Origin: JBHHZI01 sp046757965
GTDB lineage: Bacteria > Acidobacteriota > Polarisedimenticolia > SMYD01
Reading direction: 5' to 3'
DNA length: 39,392 nt
Assembly: GCA_046757965.1 (NCBI GenBank)
Contig: JBHHZI010000008.1
Span: 1 to 39,392 of the forward strand
Made by a program: the position numbers and the translations under genes. Position 1 is the first letter of the stretch, and the number at the start of each line of letters is the position of its first letter. The notes below the pieces were generated by a model, which saw nothing but the letters and a program-made list of their open reading frames with translations, did not search any database and was not told the DNA's origin. This document shows positions 24,300 to 32,528 of this stretch, piece by piece.

Positions 24300-25717
24300 G
24301 GCGTGCGGCATCCCGGGTCCTTTCCCACCCTCTCGGGATCTCGGGGTTCCTGGGCGGCACACTGTTCGTTGGTTTCGTGTCCCTCGGGTTGAGTCTGTCG
24401 TCTGTGATGACGTTCACAGTCATGGGACTGCTTGGCGGCATCACGCTGATTCGACCCGAGATCGGTCTGTATCTCCTGATTCTCAACGCTGTGGCCTCTT
24501 TCGGGCAGTTCATCGAGATGCCACGCATCGGTCCGCTTTCCCTGCCGCTGGCCGTCGAGGGAGTCTTGATCCTGGCAATTTTTTTCCAGATGGCCGTGTA
24601 CGGCAGGAAGCTGTATCTGAATGTGACCGAAAACTGGCTGCTTCTCTGTCACTTCTCGGCTGTCGTCCTCTCCATGGTGCTCGCCGACCACTTCGGCCCG
24701 GAGAACATTCAGGCGTTTCGAACGCGGTATCTCGTGCAACTCGTTGCCTACGGTCTCATCGTCAGCCTGGTGAATACGCTGGGCAAGCTCCACGCCGTTC
24801 TGGCGACCCTGATCATCGTGAACGCGATTCTTGTAAGTTCGGGCGTACTGAACTACATGGGGTTGATGGAGATCAATCAGGTCAACCCCGAGCGCATTGC
24901 CGGACGCACCGCGGGCATCATCGGCGACCCAAACAACCTGGCATTCACGCTAATCGGACTCCTCCCGTTCGTGCTGATGTTCATAATCGTTTCGAACTCA
25001 CCGGCTTTGCGGACTGGTCTTACGATGCTCCTGGCAGGGGATCTGTTCGTCGTGCTCAACACGCTGTCGAGAGGCGGCTTCATTTCCCTCTGTGCGGTGC
25101 TATTGTTTCTCACCTTCAAGTTCAGCCGGGACCGGCGCCTGGTCGTCCTGCTGGTGCTGGTCTGCATTGTAGTCTATCTGCTGCTGCCGGGAGCCCTCTT
25201 CGATCGCTTCGACGAGGTGCGATCATTGCAAGGTAATTCACGGTACCGATTGGCCATGATCGGGCTCAACATGAGTGTGCATAACCCGGTGCTGGGCGTG
25301 GGCCTGGGCAACTTTCGCCGCTATTTTTCCAGGTATGACGAGGTCCACCGCGGAGGTGTGACAGCTCCCCATAACCTGTACACGGCGGTGGCCGCGGAGT
25401 CGGGGATCCCGGTTCTCTTGATCTACCTGGTGCTGATCGCCATGAGCTGGCAACGGCTTGCCGGGGTGCAGGCCGCGACACGCGACCAGAAGCGGCGGAG
25501 CCTGTTCTGGCTCCTGTCCGTGACGCTGCAAGCGTCCCATGTGAACATCCTGGTGTTCGGTCTGACGTCGCACCACGCGTACCACTACCTCGTCTTCATC
25601 ACGCTCGCTCTGACCATCGTGATGGAGCGGGTCCATCGCCTGGACATGGAATCACCGGTTCAGGACAAGGTGACGGTGCGGACGCTCGATACCGGACACG
25701 TGGTGCCGGTGTCGTGA
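24296..25717 (+). CDS. O-antigen ligase/polymerase (Wzy_C) family membrane protein 2
   Basis: 473 residues from ATG 24296 (MRRAASRVLSHPLGISGFLG), about 11 hydrophobic segments. NRINPE-like central region: NQVNPERIAGRTAGIIGDPN, then NTLSRGGFISLCAVLLFLTF (the SRGG arginine is typical). The large periplasmic loop has NSRYRLAMIGLNMSVHNPVL with GVGLGNFRRYF, and TAPHNLYTAVAAESGIPVLL, the HN...E.G motif. It resembles repeat-unit polymerases more than lipid A ligases, but the two are hard to separate by sequence. It and the next gene look less GC-biased than the surrounding genes (for example the run GGCAATTTTTTTCC near 24577). Confidence 0.83.
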   Translation: MRRAASRVLSHPLGISGFLGGTLFVGFVSLGLSLSSVMTFTVMGLLGGITLIRPEIGLYLLILNAVASFGQFIEMPRIGPLSLPLAVEGVLILAIFFQMAVYGRKLYLNVTENWLLLCHFSAVVLSMVLADHFGPENIQAFRTRYLVQLVAYGLIVSLVNTLGKLHAVLATLIIVNAILVSSGVLNYMGLMEINQVNPERIAGRTAGIIGDPNNLAFTLIGLLPFVLMFIIVSNSPALRTGLTMLLAGDLFVVLNTLSRGGFISLCAVLLFLTFKFSRDRRLVVLLVLVCIVVYLLLPGALFDRFDEVRSLQGNSRYRLAMIGLNMSVHNPVLGVGLGNFRRYFSRYDEVHRGGVTAPHNLYTAVAAESGIPVLLIYLVLIAMSWQRLAGVQAATRDQKRRSLFWLLSVTLQASHVNILVFGLTSHHAYHYLVFITLALTIVMERVHRLDMESPVQDKVTVRTLDTGHVVPVS

Positions 25718-26877
25718 GTGAACGGGGCGATTCGCGCCTGACGATCGCGCTGGTGATCGGGCAGTTGACACAGGGAGGCGCAGAGCGCCAGACCTTCGAG
25801 CTGGCGCGAGGATTGTCGGGAGGCGGAATCGAACCGATCGTGATCTGTCTCTCCGGTGCCACCGAGCCGTATGCAACCGGTCTTCGGGACTGCGGAGTTT
25901 CAGTTGTCACCATGCGTCGCCGGCACAGCCTTGAGTGGCGCCGGGTCTTCGAGCTTGGTCACGTCTTGCGCGAGATGCGGCCTGCGCTTATTCATTCAGT
26001 ACTGTATGCTGCGAATGCGTACGCCTTTCTGGCCGCATGGAGGCATGGTATTCCATCGGTCTTATCGATCCGGAGCCGGGGTGATTCCCGGCCGGCTCTT
26101 CTGCGCATGATCGATCGGCAGGTGCTTCGGCACGCCCGGCGGATCATCATCAATTCACCCAGCCTTTCTCGCTGGGCGCAACCATTCTACGGATTGCAGG
26201 AAGACCGGATTCGTGTGGTTCCTAATGGTCTGGACCTTGCCCGGTTCACGGGTGGCCGAGTGGCGGCATCGGCCGACGTCAAGGGCAACGTGGTCGGGTG
26301 TATCTCTTTGTTCAAGCGGGGCAAACGGATCCCGTTTCTGCTCGAGGTGGCGCGTCTCCTCTACATGCGTAGCCCAAATGTTCGTGTTCGGCTGGTGGGT
26401 AGTGGTCCGATGCGAGAGGCTGTCACGGCCCGTCGGCGGGAAATGGGGCTGGATCGCATCGTGGATCTTCCCGGGGCGACGGAGGCGGTGGAGGCAGAAC
26501 TCCGCGGCTTCGATGTCTTTGTTCTGGCCTCCGACCGGGAGGGCATGCCCAATGCGGTCCTGGAGGCAATGGCGGCGGGTCTTCCGGTGGTGGCCACGAG
26601 GGTGACCGGCACCGAGGATGTGGTCGTCGACGGGGTCACCGGCCGCCTGGTGGAACTGGATGATCTCGAGGGGTTCGTCGATGCGGTGGCTGAACTCCTG
26701 GATGATCGGGAGCTGGCCCGGCGGATGGGAGAGGCGGGCCGCATGCGGGCAGCGGAATTCTCCGTCGAGAAGATGGTCTCGCGGACGGTGTCGGTGTATG
26801 AAGAGATCCTGAGAGGTAGGTCGGACCGCAGGCACGGAAGCGTGACCTATGGTCCGGCCGGAGGAGCTTCGTCGTGA
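25714..26877 (+). CDS. GT4 family glycosyltransferase
   Basis: 387 residues from GTG 25714, overlapping the previous stop (GTGA). GT-B fold: N-terminal IALVIGQLTQGGAERQTFEL is the typical GGAE(R/K) acceptor-side loop, IINSPSLSRWAQ and VVPNGLDLARF mark the linker, and DREGMPNAVLEAMAAGLPVV carries the E-x7-E donor site (about 274-293). RMGEAGRMRAAEFSVEKMV is the usual C-terminal helix. It should add one sugar to the lipid-linked repeat unit in the cytoplasm. The donor is unknown. Like the preceding gene, its codons are more mixed than those of the flanking nucleotide-sugar genes, which fits a serotype-type variable cassette. Confidence 0.88.
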   Translation: MSERGDSRLTIALVIGQLTQGGAERQTFELARGLSGGGIEPIVICLSGATEPYATGLRDCGVSVVTMRRRHSLEWRRVFELGHVLREMRPALIHSVLYAANAYAFLAAWRHGIPSVLSIRSRGDSRPALLRMIDRQVLRHARRIIINSPSLSRWAQPFYGLQEDRIRVVPNGLDLARFTGGRVAASADVKGNVVGCISLFKRGKRIPFLLEVARLLYMRSPNVRVRLVGSGPMREAVTARRREMGLDRIVDLPGATEAVEAELRGFDVFVLASDREGMPNAVLEAMAAGLPVVATRVTGTEDVVVDGVTGRLVELDDLEGFVDAVAELLDDRELARRMGEAGRMRAAEFSVEKMVSRTVSVYEEILRGRSDRRHGSVTYGPAGGASS

Positions 26878-27821
26878 GAGATGTCCTGGTGACCGGAGGG
26901 TGCGGTCTCGTGGGCAGCGCCGTGGTGCGCCGACTCTGTGCGGCCGGGCGAGACGTCACGGTGTTCGACCGGCCAGACCTGGCCATCGACCTGCTGACCG
27001 GGGAGGAATCGATTCATCGGGTAACGGGTGACGTGCGTGTGCCGGGAGACCTGGCCCGGTTGTCCGATGGCGACTGGGACCTGGTCTTTCATCTGGCTGC
27101 TCAGACCGATGTGCGGGCATCGACGCAGGATCCGGTCGTGGACTTCGAGGTGAACGCGGTCGGAACGCTCCAGGTCCTCGAGTGGGCCAGAGCGCACGGC
27201 GTCCGGCGATTCATCTATCCATCCACGGTGGCGGTGTACGACCCGGGTGCCGACATGCCGCTGGCAGAGACCGCCCGGGTGGCGCCGACATCTCCCTATG
27301 GGGCGTCCAAGCTGGCCGGCGAGTCCCTCGCTCGGGCCTGGGGGAGGACCTATGGCCTGGAGGTGGTCATCGTGCGGCTCTTCAACGCCTACGGCCCAGG
27401 CATGACCAAGTACGTCATTCACGATCTGGTGCGCAAGCTCGAGGCCGATCCGCATCGCCTCACCGTTCTCGGGACCGGCGAGCAGATTCGCGACTATCTC
27501 CACGTGCGGGACGTGGCGGCCGCCCTCGACCTCGTGGCATCGCGCGCATCGCCGGACTCCGTCTTCAACCTTGGCAGCGGACAGCCGGTCCGCATCGCGG
27601 ACCTGGCGCGGATGATCGTCCAGGTCATGGATCTGGCGGATGTGGAGGTCGTCTTCACCGGCGCGTCGTGGCCAGGTGATATCAAGGAGTGGTACGCCGA
27701 TCCGGCGAGACTCCGCGAACTGGGGTGGGAGCCGGAGGTGTCGCTTGGAGACGGGCTGGCGGAGACGGTTGCCTGGATGCGAGCCCATCCCGGGCAGCCG
27801 TCCGCTTCAGGGGCGGCGTGA
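26874..27821 (+). CDS. NAD-dependent epimerase/dehydratase
   Basis: 315 residues from GTG 26874 (MRDVLVTGGCGLVGSAVVRR), GTGA overlap with the GT4 gene. VFHLAAQTDVRASTQDPVVD and the catalytic region IYPSTVAVYDPGADMP, with SPYGASKLAGESLARAW (YxxxK) and RLFNAYGPGMTKYVIHD, identify an extended SDR acting on a nucleotide sugar. The usual Ser of SSxxVYG is ST here. It is closest in feel to UDP-glucose 4-epimerase-like or dTDP-sugar epimerase proteins; the exact reaction is not readable. It is the fifth SDR of this locus and lies between two glycosyltransferases, so it may prepare the donor used by one of them. Confidence 0.7.
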   Translation: MRDVLVTGGCGLVGSAVVRRLCAAGRDVTVFDRPDLAIDLLTGEESIHRVTGDVRVPGDLARLSDGDWDLVFHLAAQTDVRASTQDPVVDFEVNAVGTLQVLEWARAHGVRRFIYPSTVAVYDPGADMPLAETARVAPTSPYGASKLAGESLARAWGRTYGLEVVIVRLFNAYGPGMTKYVIHDLVRKLEADPHRLTVLGTGEQIRDYLHVRDVAAALDLVASRASPDSVFNLGSGQPVRIADLARMIVQVMDLADVEVVFTGASWPGDIKEWYADPARLRELGWEPEVSLGDGLAETVAWMRAHPGQPSASGAA

Positions 27822-29020
27822 ACGACCCGTCCCGGGCGGATCGGCGGCCACCGGTCCTGGTGGTCGGGCCGATCCCGCCGCCATTCGGCGGCATGGCGCG
27901 ATTCGTTGAGCAATTGCTGGCCTCCGATCTGTGCCGGGACTTCGACCTCCGTCACTTCGATACCAGTTTCTCGGCGGCTGTGCGTTCGCAGAGCGCCAAT
28001 CCGGGCGACGAACGCTACCGCGGAAAGCAGGGGCTGGCGAGGCGGTATGGCTATGTCCTCGCGGGAGGCTCCTGGAGTGCAGTGAAGACGATGTGCGCCG
28101 GCCTCGGCTCCGTCGCGGCATTCGTGCGACGTCTCTTCACGGAGCGGCCTGGCCTGGTGCACGTCTTCGCCAACATGCACTGGGGGTTCTGGCGGGCCGG
28201 CGTGTTCGTGACCCTGGCCCGTCTGACTGGCCGGCAGGTCGTGTTCCATCCTCTGGGCGCGATCGAGAAGTTCCACGCGGCGTCCGGATGGATCGGCCGG
28301 CGCCTGATCTCGTTCTGTCTCGATGAAGCGGATATCGTCGTCCTGCAGAGCCCCGGTCTCGCTCGCCAGGTTTCCGTCTTCACGCGGCGGCCTACCCGAG
28401 GCGTATTCAACGGCATCGATCTGTCGCCTTTTGCCGGATTGCCCCGGCGCGACCCGTATCGCGCCGACGGCGGGGTTCGTTTCGTCTCGGTCGGTGACCT
28501 CGGGCACAACAAGGGAACGTGGGACATCCTTGCAGCGGCAGGTCGGGCCGGCACCCGCCTTGATGCCGCCTCCTGGACCTTCATCGGCCGCGGCGACCTC
28601 GCTGCACTGGACACACGGGCGCGGCAGGCCGGCGTGGAGGACCAGGTGCGCTTTCTCGGGCCGGTAGACGACGAGACCAAGATGACCGCCTATGCGGAGG
28701 CGGACCTGTTCCTGCTCCCGTCTCATGCCGAGGGTCAGCCGCTGTCGATCCTCGAAGCCATGGCAGCAGGGTTGCCGATCATCTCGACGCCAGTGGGCTC
28801 GATCGCCGAGGTCGTCGGCGAGGACAACGGCATCCTGGTGCCGCCGGGAGATGTGGATCGCCTGTGTGAAGCCATGCTGAGACTGGCGGGGGATCCTGCG
28901 ATGCGGGCCAGAATGTCCGCATCGAATCGCGCGGCTGCTGCCGAGCGATTCGATGCACGCCGCCTGTGGCGCGAGATCGGTGAAATCTGGGAGCAACTTG
29001 CCGCGAGCCGGACCTCGTGA
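27818..29020 (+). CDS. GT4 family glycosyltransferase
   Basis: 400 residues from GTG 27818 (encoding MNDPSRADRRPPVLVVGPIP), overlapping the epimerase stop. VVGPIPPPFGGMARFVEQLL is the characteristic PPPxGG start of a GT4 subgroup. FHPLGAIEKFHAASGWIGRR and VFNGIDLSPFAGLPRRDP bracket the inter-domain hinge, and SHAEGQPLSILEAMAAGLPI carries the E-x7-E site. VRFLGPVDDETKMTAYAEAD is the usual segment before it. No membrane segment is present. A 58-base gap follows before the membrane GT2 pair. Confidence 0.88.
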   Translation: MNDPSRADRRPPVLVVGPIPPPFGGMARFVEQLLASDLCRDFDLRHFDTSFSAAVRSQSANPGDERYRGKQGLARRYGYVLAGGSWSAVKTMCAGLGSVAAFVRRLFTERPGLVHVFANMHWGFWRAGVFVTLARLTGRQVVFHPLGAIEKFHAASGWIGRRLISFCLDEADIVVLQSPGLARQVSVFTRRPTRGVFNGIDLSPFAGLPRRDPYRADGGVRFVSVGDLGHNKGTWDILAAAGRAGTRLDAASWTFIGRGDLAALDTRARQAGVEDQVRFLGPVDDETKMTAYAEADLFLLPSHAEGQPLSILEAMAAGLPIISTPVGSIAEVVGEDNGILVPPGDVDRLCEAMLRLAGDPAMRARMSASNRAAAAERFDARRLWREIGEIWEQLAASRTS

Positions 29021-29078
29021 ACCGCTGTCCGTGTCGCTGCCTGCGCCCGGAGATGTCGTTGCGGCAGGGGGCGGGGGA

Positions 29079-30266
29079 ATGACGCGCCCGGACCTGGTCT
29101 TTGCCGTGTCGGCGGCGCTGATCTTTCACGCTTACGCGGGCTATCCGCTGCTTCTGGCCGTGGTGACTCGCATCCGGTCGAGGTGGCCACGGCGACGCGG
29201 AGAGTCGGGCAATCGTGACCCCGACTGGCCCCGGGTGAGTGTCATGCTGCCGGCCCACGACGAGGCGGCGGTCATCGGGGCCCGTCTGGACAATCTCCTG
29301 GCCCTGAATTACCCGGCGGATCGACTGGAGGTGATCGTGGGCTCGGACGCGTCGACCGACGGGACGGCGGACGTGGCGCGCCGGCGAGAAGACTCTCGGA
29401 TATCGGTCGTCGACAGCCGGGCGCGACGGGGCAAGACGGCGCTGCTGAACGACATGGTGGCGCTGTCCACCGGAGAGGTGATCGCCTTCACGGACGCGAA
29501 CTGTGCCTGGAACCGGGATGCGCTGCGTCATCTGGTGGCTCCCCTGGCGGCCGATGATGTGGGCTGTGTGATCGGCGAGCTTCGCTACGTGAACCTGGAC
29601 CAGCCGACGGTGCGGTCCGGCGAAGGGCTCTACTGGCGCTACGAGAACGCCATCAAGGAGATGGAGAGTTCCTTGCGCGGCACCCTGGTTGCCAACGGGT
29701 CGATCTACGCGCTCCGGCGCGGACTGTGCCGGACGCTCCCGGCGGAGATCTCCGATGATTCCGCCAATCCGCTCCTCGTCCTGCGGGACGGATTTCGCGT
29801 GGTGTTTGAACGTCGTGCGGTGGCCCGGGAAAACGCGGCGGCGTCCCTGACGGAGGAATTCCATCGCAAGGCGCGCATGGTCACGCGCCAGCTCGGCAGC
29901 CACCGCCTCGTGCGGGCCTTTCTCTGGCCGCCTCGCCCAGGTCTGGCCTTTCGCCTGGCCAGCCACAAGCTGTTGCGGTGGCTGGTGCCGGTTCTGGCGG
30001 CGGTCTGTCTGCTCATCGCGGCGAGCCAGGCGGCGCGACCGTTCTATGGCGCAGTCCTCGTCCTGGCGGCCGCCGGGGCAACCGCAGCGGGGGTCGGAGG
30101 GCTGCTCCTGGCGCGCGGCCGGGGTCTGTCGAGGTGGTGGAGGCTGTGGGTCTATCTCTGGATGGTGAACCTTGCGGCGCTGCGTGGCCTGTATGACTTC
30201 ATCATCGGCCGCCGCCGGGCCGTCTGGCGGGTCAGCCAGAGCACCCGGCGGGGCTTGAGGCCATGA
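29079..30266 (+). CDS. Membrane GT2 family glycosyltransferase, tandem copy 1
   Basis: 395 residues from ATG 29079 behind GGGGGCGGGGG, beginning with one membrane helix (LVFAVSAALIFHAYAGYPLL). The GT-A domain shows RVSVMLPAHDEAAVIGARLD (about 52-71), IVGSDASTDGT (86-96) and IAFTDANCAW with the DxN metal site (138-141). GEGLYWRYENAIKEMESSLR and TLVANGSIYALRR follow, then SDD at 225-227 in the position of the catalytic base, and RKARMVTRQLG as the (Q/R)xxRW-like block. Two or three C-terminal membrane helices complete a synthase-like layout. It is clearly paralogous to the next gene, which overlaps it by 4 bp. The ATG is preferred over the longer frame, which shadows the preceding GT4. Confidence 0.85.
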   Translation: MTRPDLVFAVSAALIFHAYAGYPLLLAVVTRIRSRWPRRRGESGNRDPDWPRVSVMLPAHDEAAVIGARLDNLLALNYPADRLEVIVGSDASTDGTADVARRREDSRISVVDSRARRGKTALLNDMVALSTGEVIAFTDANCAWNRDALRHLVAPLAADDVGCVIGELRYVNLDQPTVRSGEGLYWRYENAIKEMESSLRGTLVANGSIYALRRGLCRTLPAEISDDSANPLLVLRDGFRVVFERRAVARENAAASLTEEFHRKARMVTRQLGSHRLVRAFLWPPRPGLAFRLASHKLLRWLVPVLAAVCLLIAASQAARPFYGAVLVLAAAGATAAGVGGLLLARGRGLSRWWRLWVYLWMVNLAALRGLYDFIIGRRRAVWRVSQSTRRGLRP

Positions 30267-31417
30267 TCGCCGTCCGGGCGGTCTTCTGGGCATCGGTCTT
30301 CCTGGTGGTGGTCACCTATGTGCTGTACCCGGCGGTCATGGGACTTCTTGCCCGCCGCCGGCGACACGACCCACCTCCCGCCGCGCTCACCGCCCTGCCG
30401 CGCGTGACCATCCTCATCGCCGCCCACGACGAGGCCGAGGTGATCGGGCGGCGGCTCGAGAATCTTGCTGCTCTCGACTATCCGACGCACCTCGTGGACA
30501 TCCTGGTCCTCTCGGACGGGTCGACCGACGGCACCGTCGCGGAAGCCCGGGCGCACGCGCCGGCGAACGCGCGCGTCATCGAATCGATCGAGCGGCGTGG
30601 CAAGAGCGCCATTCTCGACCGCGCCCTCGGCGAGATCCAGGGCGAGATCGTGGTCTTCACCGATGCCAATTCGGCCTTCGAGACCGATGCTCTTCGCCAC
30701 CTGGTGGCCCCGTTCGCTGACCCGGGAGTGGGTTGTGTCGTAGGGGAGTTGACCTATGCGAACACGGAGAATCCCCGTGTGGGCCGGGGGGAAGGGCTGT
30801 ACTGGCGCTACGAGAATGTACTGAAACGATGGGAGTCGCAACTCGGGTCCACCATCGTTGCCAACGGTTCGATCTATGCCACACGGCGGGATCTGATCCG
30901 TCCCGTGGCTCACCACGTCGATTTCGACTCGATGCTGCCGTTGCAGGTGCTTGTTGCCGGCTACCGGGTTCTGTTCGAGCCCCGGGCCCGGGCCAGGGAG
31001 AAGGCGGCGGAGAGCCTGGGCGAGGAGCTGGGTCGCAAGGTGCGTATCATCGTGCAGCAGATCTCCGGGCTGGTCGTGGTGCCGGGCGTGCTGTCGCCGG
31101 CTCGGCCGCGGGTGGCGTTGATGCTTCTGTGCCACAAGGTGCTGCGATGGGCGGTTCCGCTGCTGCTGGTGGCCAATCTGGCAGCCGCCACGGCCCTGGG
31201 AGCGGCTCCGTCGGCCCGCGTGGCCGTGAGCCTGCATGCCGTCGTGGCGGCGGCGGCGGCGATTGGCTGGCTCCTCGACCGGCTGGGGCTACCGGCGGGC
31301 TGGCTCTGGGTGGCGACCTATTTCTGGGGCGTGAATCTGGCGTCGGTCGCCGCCTTGCTCTCGTTCCTGCTGGGCCGGCGCATCCGCCACTGGGAGAAGG
31401 CCCCATCGACTCGCTAG
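30263..31417 (+). CDS. Membrane GT2 family glycosyltransferase, tandem copy 2
   Basis: 384 residues from ATG 30263, overlapping copy 1. N-terminal helix AVFWASVFLVVVTYVLYPAV, then RVTILIAAHDEAEVIGRRLE, ILVLSDGSTDGT (84-91) and VVFTDANSAF (133-136). It shares with copy 1 the blocks VGCVVGEL, GEGLYWRYEN, VANGSIYA and HLVAP in the same order, so one gene duplicated in place. The catalytic-base region is DFDSMLPLQVLVAG, and RKVRIIVQQISG is the last conserved block before three C-terminal helices. Processive synthases have QxxRW; here RKVRI is weak, so a single-addition enzyme is as likely. The gap of 115 bases after it carries a promoter. Confidence 0.85.
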   Translation: MIAVRAVFWASVFLVVVTYVLYPAVMGLLARRRRHDPPPAALTALPRVTILIAAHDEAEVIGRRLENLAALDYPTHLVDILVLSDGSTDGTVAEARAHAPANARVIESIERRGKSAILDRALGEIQGEIVVFTDANSAFETDALRHLVAPFADPGVGCVVGELTYANTENPRVGRGEGLYWRYENVLKRWESQLGSTIVANGSIYATRRDLIRPVAHHVDFDSMLPLQVLVAGYRVLFEPRARAREKAAESLGEELGRKVRIIVQQISGLVVVPGVLSPARPRVALMLLCHKVLRWAVPLLLVANLAAATALGAAPSARVAVSLHAVVAAAAAIGWLLDRLGLPAGWLWVATYFWGVNLASVAALLSFLLGRRIRHWEKAPSTR

Positions 31418-31454
31418 AATTCCCATATGGTCATTCCGTCCGCACCGGAAATGC

Positions 31455-31482
31455 TTGAATTGTCTGGCCTTCGCTGTATATA
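31455..31482 (+). promoter_or_regulatory. Candidate internal promoter
   Basis: TTGAAT (31455-31460), 16-base spacer, TATATA (31477-31482); TATAGT at 31479-31484 gives an 18-base spacer. About 50 bases before ATG 31533, in an AT-richer gap. It would drive the last block: epimerase, initiator, porin and wza/wzc genes. Confidence 0.55.
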
Positions 31483-31532
31483 GTCTGCTGTTCACCTCAC
31501 AGTGCGAGCGCCATCTCAGGGGGTTGTTCACC

Positions 31533-32513
31533 ATGCGCGTTCTGATCACGGGTGGGGCGGGATTCATCGGATCCCACCTGGCCGAGACATACCTGGACCG
31601 CGGCGACGCGGTGGAGATTCTCGACGACCTGTCCACGGGTTCCATCGACAACGTCGCTCATCTCAAGTCGCGGGAGCGATTCTCCTACACCATCGACAGC
31701 GTCATGAACGGCCCGTTGCTGGCGGAGATGATCGACCGCGCCGACGTCATCTATCACCTGGCTGCTGCGGTCGGCGTGAAGCTGATCGTCAAGAGTCCCG
31801 TCCAGACCATCGACACGAATGTCCGGGGCACCGAGCAGGTTCTGCGCGCGGCGGCGAAGAAGAACAAGCTCGTCTTCATCGCGTCGACATCCGAGGTCTA
31901 CGGGAAGGCGTCAAAGTTTCCGTTCTCCGAGGACGACGATCTGGTCATGGGGCCCACCGTCAAGGGGCGCTGGGCCTACGCCTGTTCCAAGGCCATCGAC
32001 GAGTTCCTGGCGATTGCCTACCACAAGGAGAAGGCCCTCCCGGTGATCGTCGTCCGGCTGTTCAACACGGTCGGCCCGCGGCAGACCGGGCGGTACGGCA
32101 TGGTCATCCCGACCTTCGTCCGCCAGGCGCTGGAAGGCGAACCGATCACTGTCTTTGGCGACGGCACGCAGCAACGGTCGTTCACCTACGTCACCGACGT
32201 GGTGCGCTCCCTCGTCCGTCTTGCCGAGGAACCGTCGGCGATCGGCAGGGTGTTCAACATCGGCAATGATCGGGAGATCTCCATCGGGGATCTTGCCGAT
32301 CTCGTGAAGACCATGACCGGCTCCCACTCCCCGATTGTCAGGATTCCCTACAGCGAGGCGTACGAGGAAGGGTTCGAGGACATGATGCGCCGTGTTCCCG
32401 ACATCTCGCGCCTGCGCGAACTCATCGGCTTCCGCCCGACCCTGGAGATCGAGGCGATCCTGGAGCGTGTGATCGCAGACCGGAAAGCCCGGCAGACGGC
32501 CGGGATCTCCTGA
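31533..32513 (+). CDS. NAD-dependent epimerase/dehydratase of nucleotide sugars
   Basis: 326 residues from ATG 31533 (MRVLITGGAGFIGSHLAETY); AGGGGG lies about 13 bases upstream. LDDLSTGSIDNVAHLK is the nucleotide-selecting loop, VIYHLAAAVGVKLIVKSPVQ and the catalytic STSEVYGKASKFPFSEDDD follow, with WAYACSKAIDEFLAIAY (YxxxK) and RLFNTVGPRQTGRYGMVIPT. YEEGFEDMMRRVPDISR near the end is a conserved tail in a group annotated variously as UDP-glucuronate decarboxylase-like or dehydratase. I cannot fix the substrate. It starts a new transcriptional block and precedes the initiator gene, so it may supply the first sugar of the repeat unit. A tight 15-base gap follows. Confidence 0.72.
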   Translation: MRVLITGGAGFIGSHLAETYLDRGDAVEILDDLSTGSIDNVAHLKSRERFSYTIDSVMNGPLLAEMIDRADVIYHLAAAVGVKLIVKSPVQTIDTNVRGTEQVLRAAAKKNKLVFIASTSEVYGKASKFPFSEDDDLVMGPTVKGRWAYACSKAIDEFLAIAYHKEKALPVIVVRLFNTVGPRQTGRYGMVIPTFVRQALEGEPITVFGDGTQQRSFTYVTDVVRSLVRLAEEPSAIGRVFNIGNDREISIGDLADLVKTMTGSHSPIVRIPYSEAYEEGFEDMMRRVPDISRLRELIGFRPTLEIEAILERVIADRKARQTAGIS

Positions 32514-32528
32514 CCGGAGCAACCCGTC

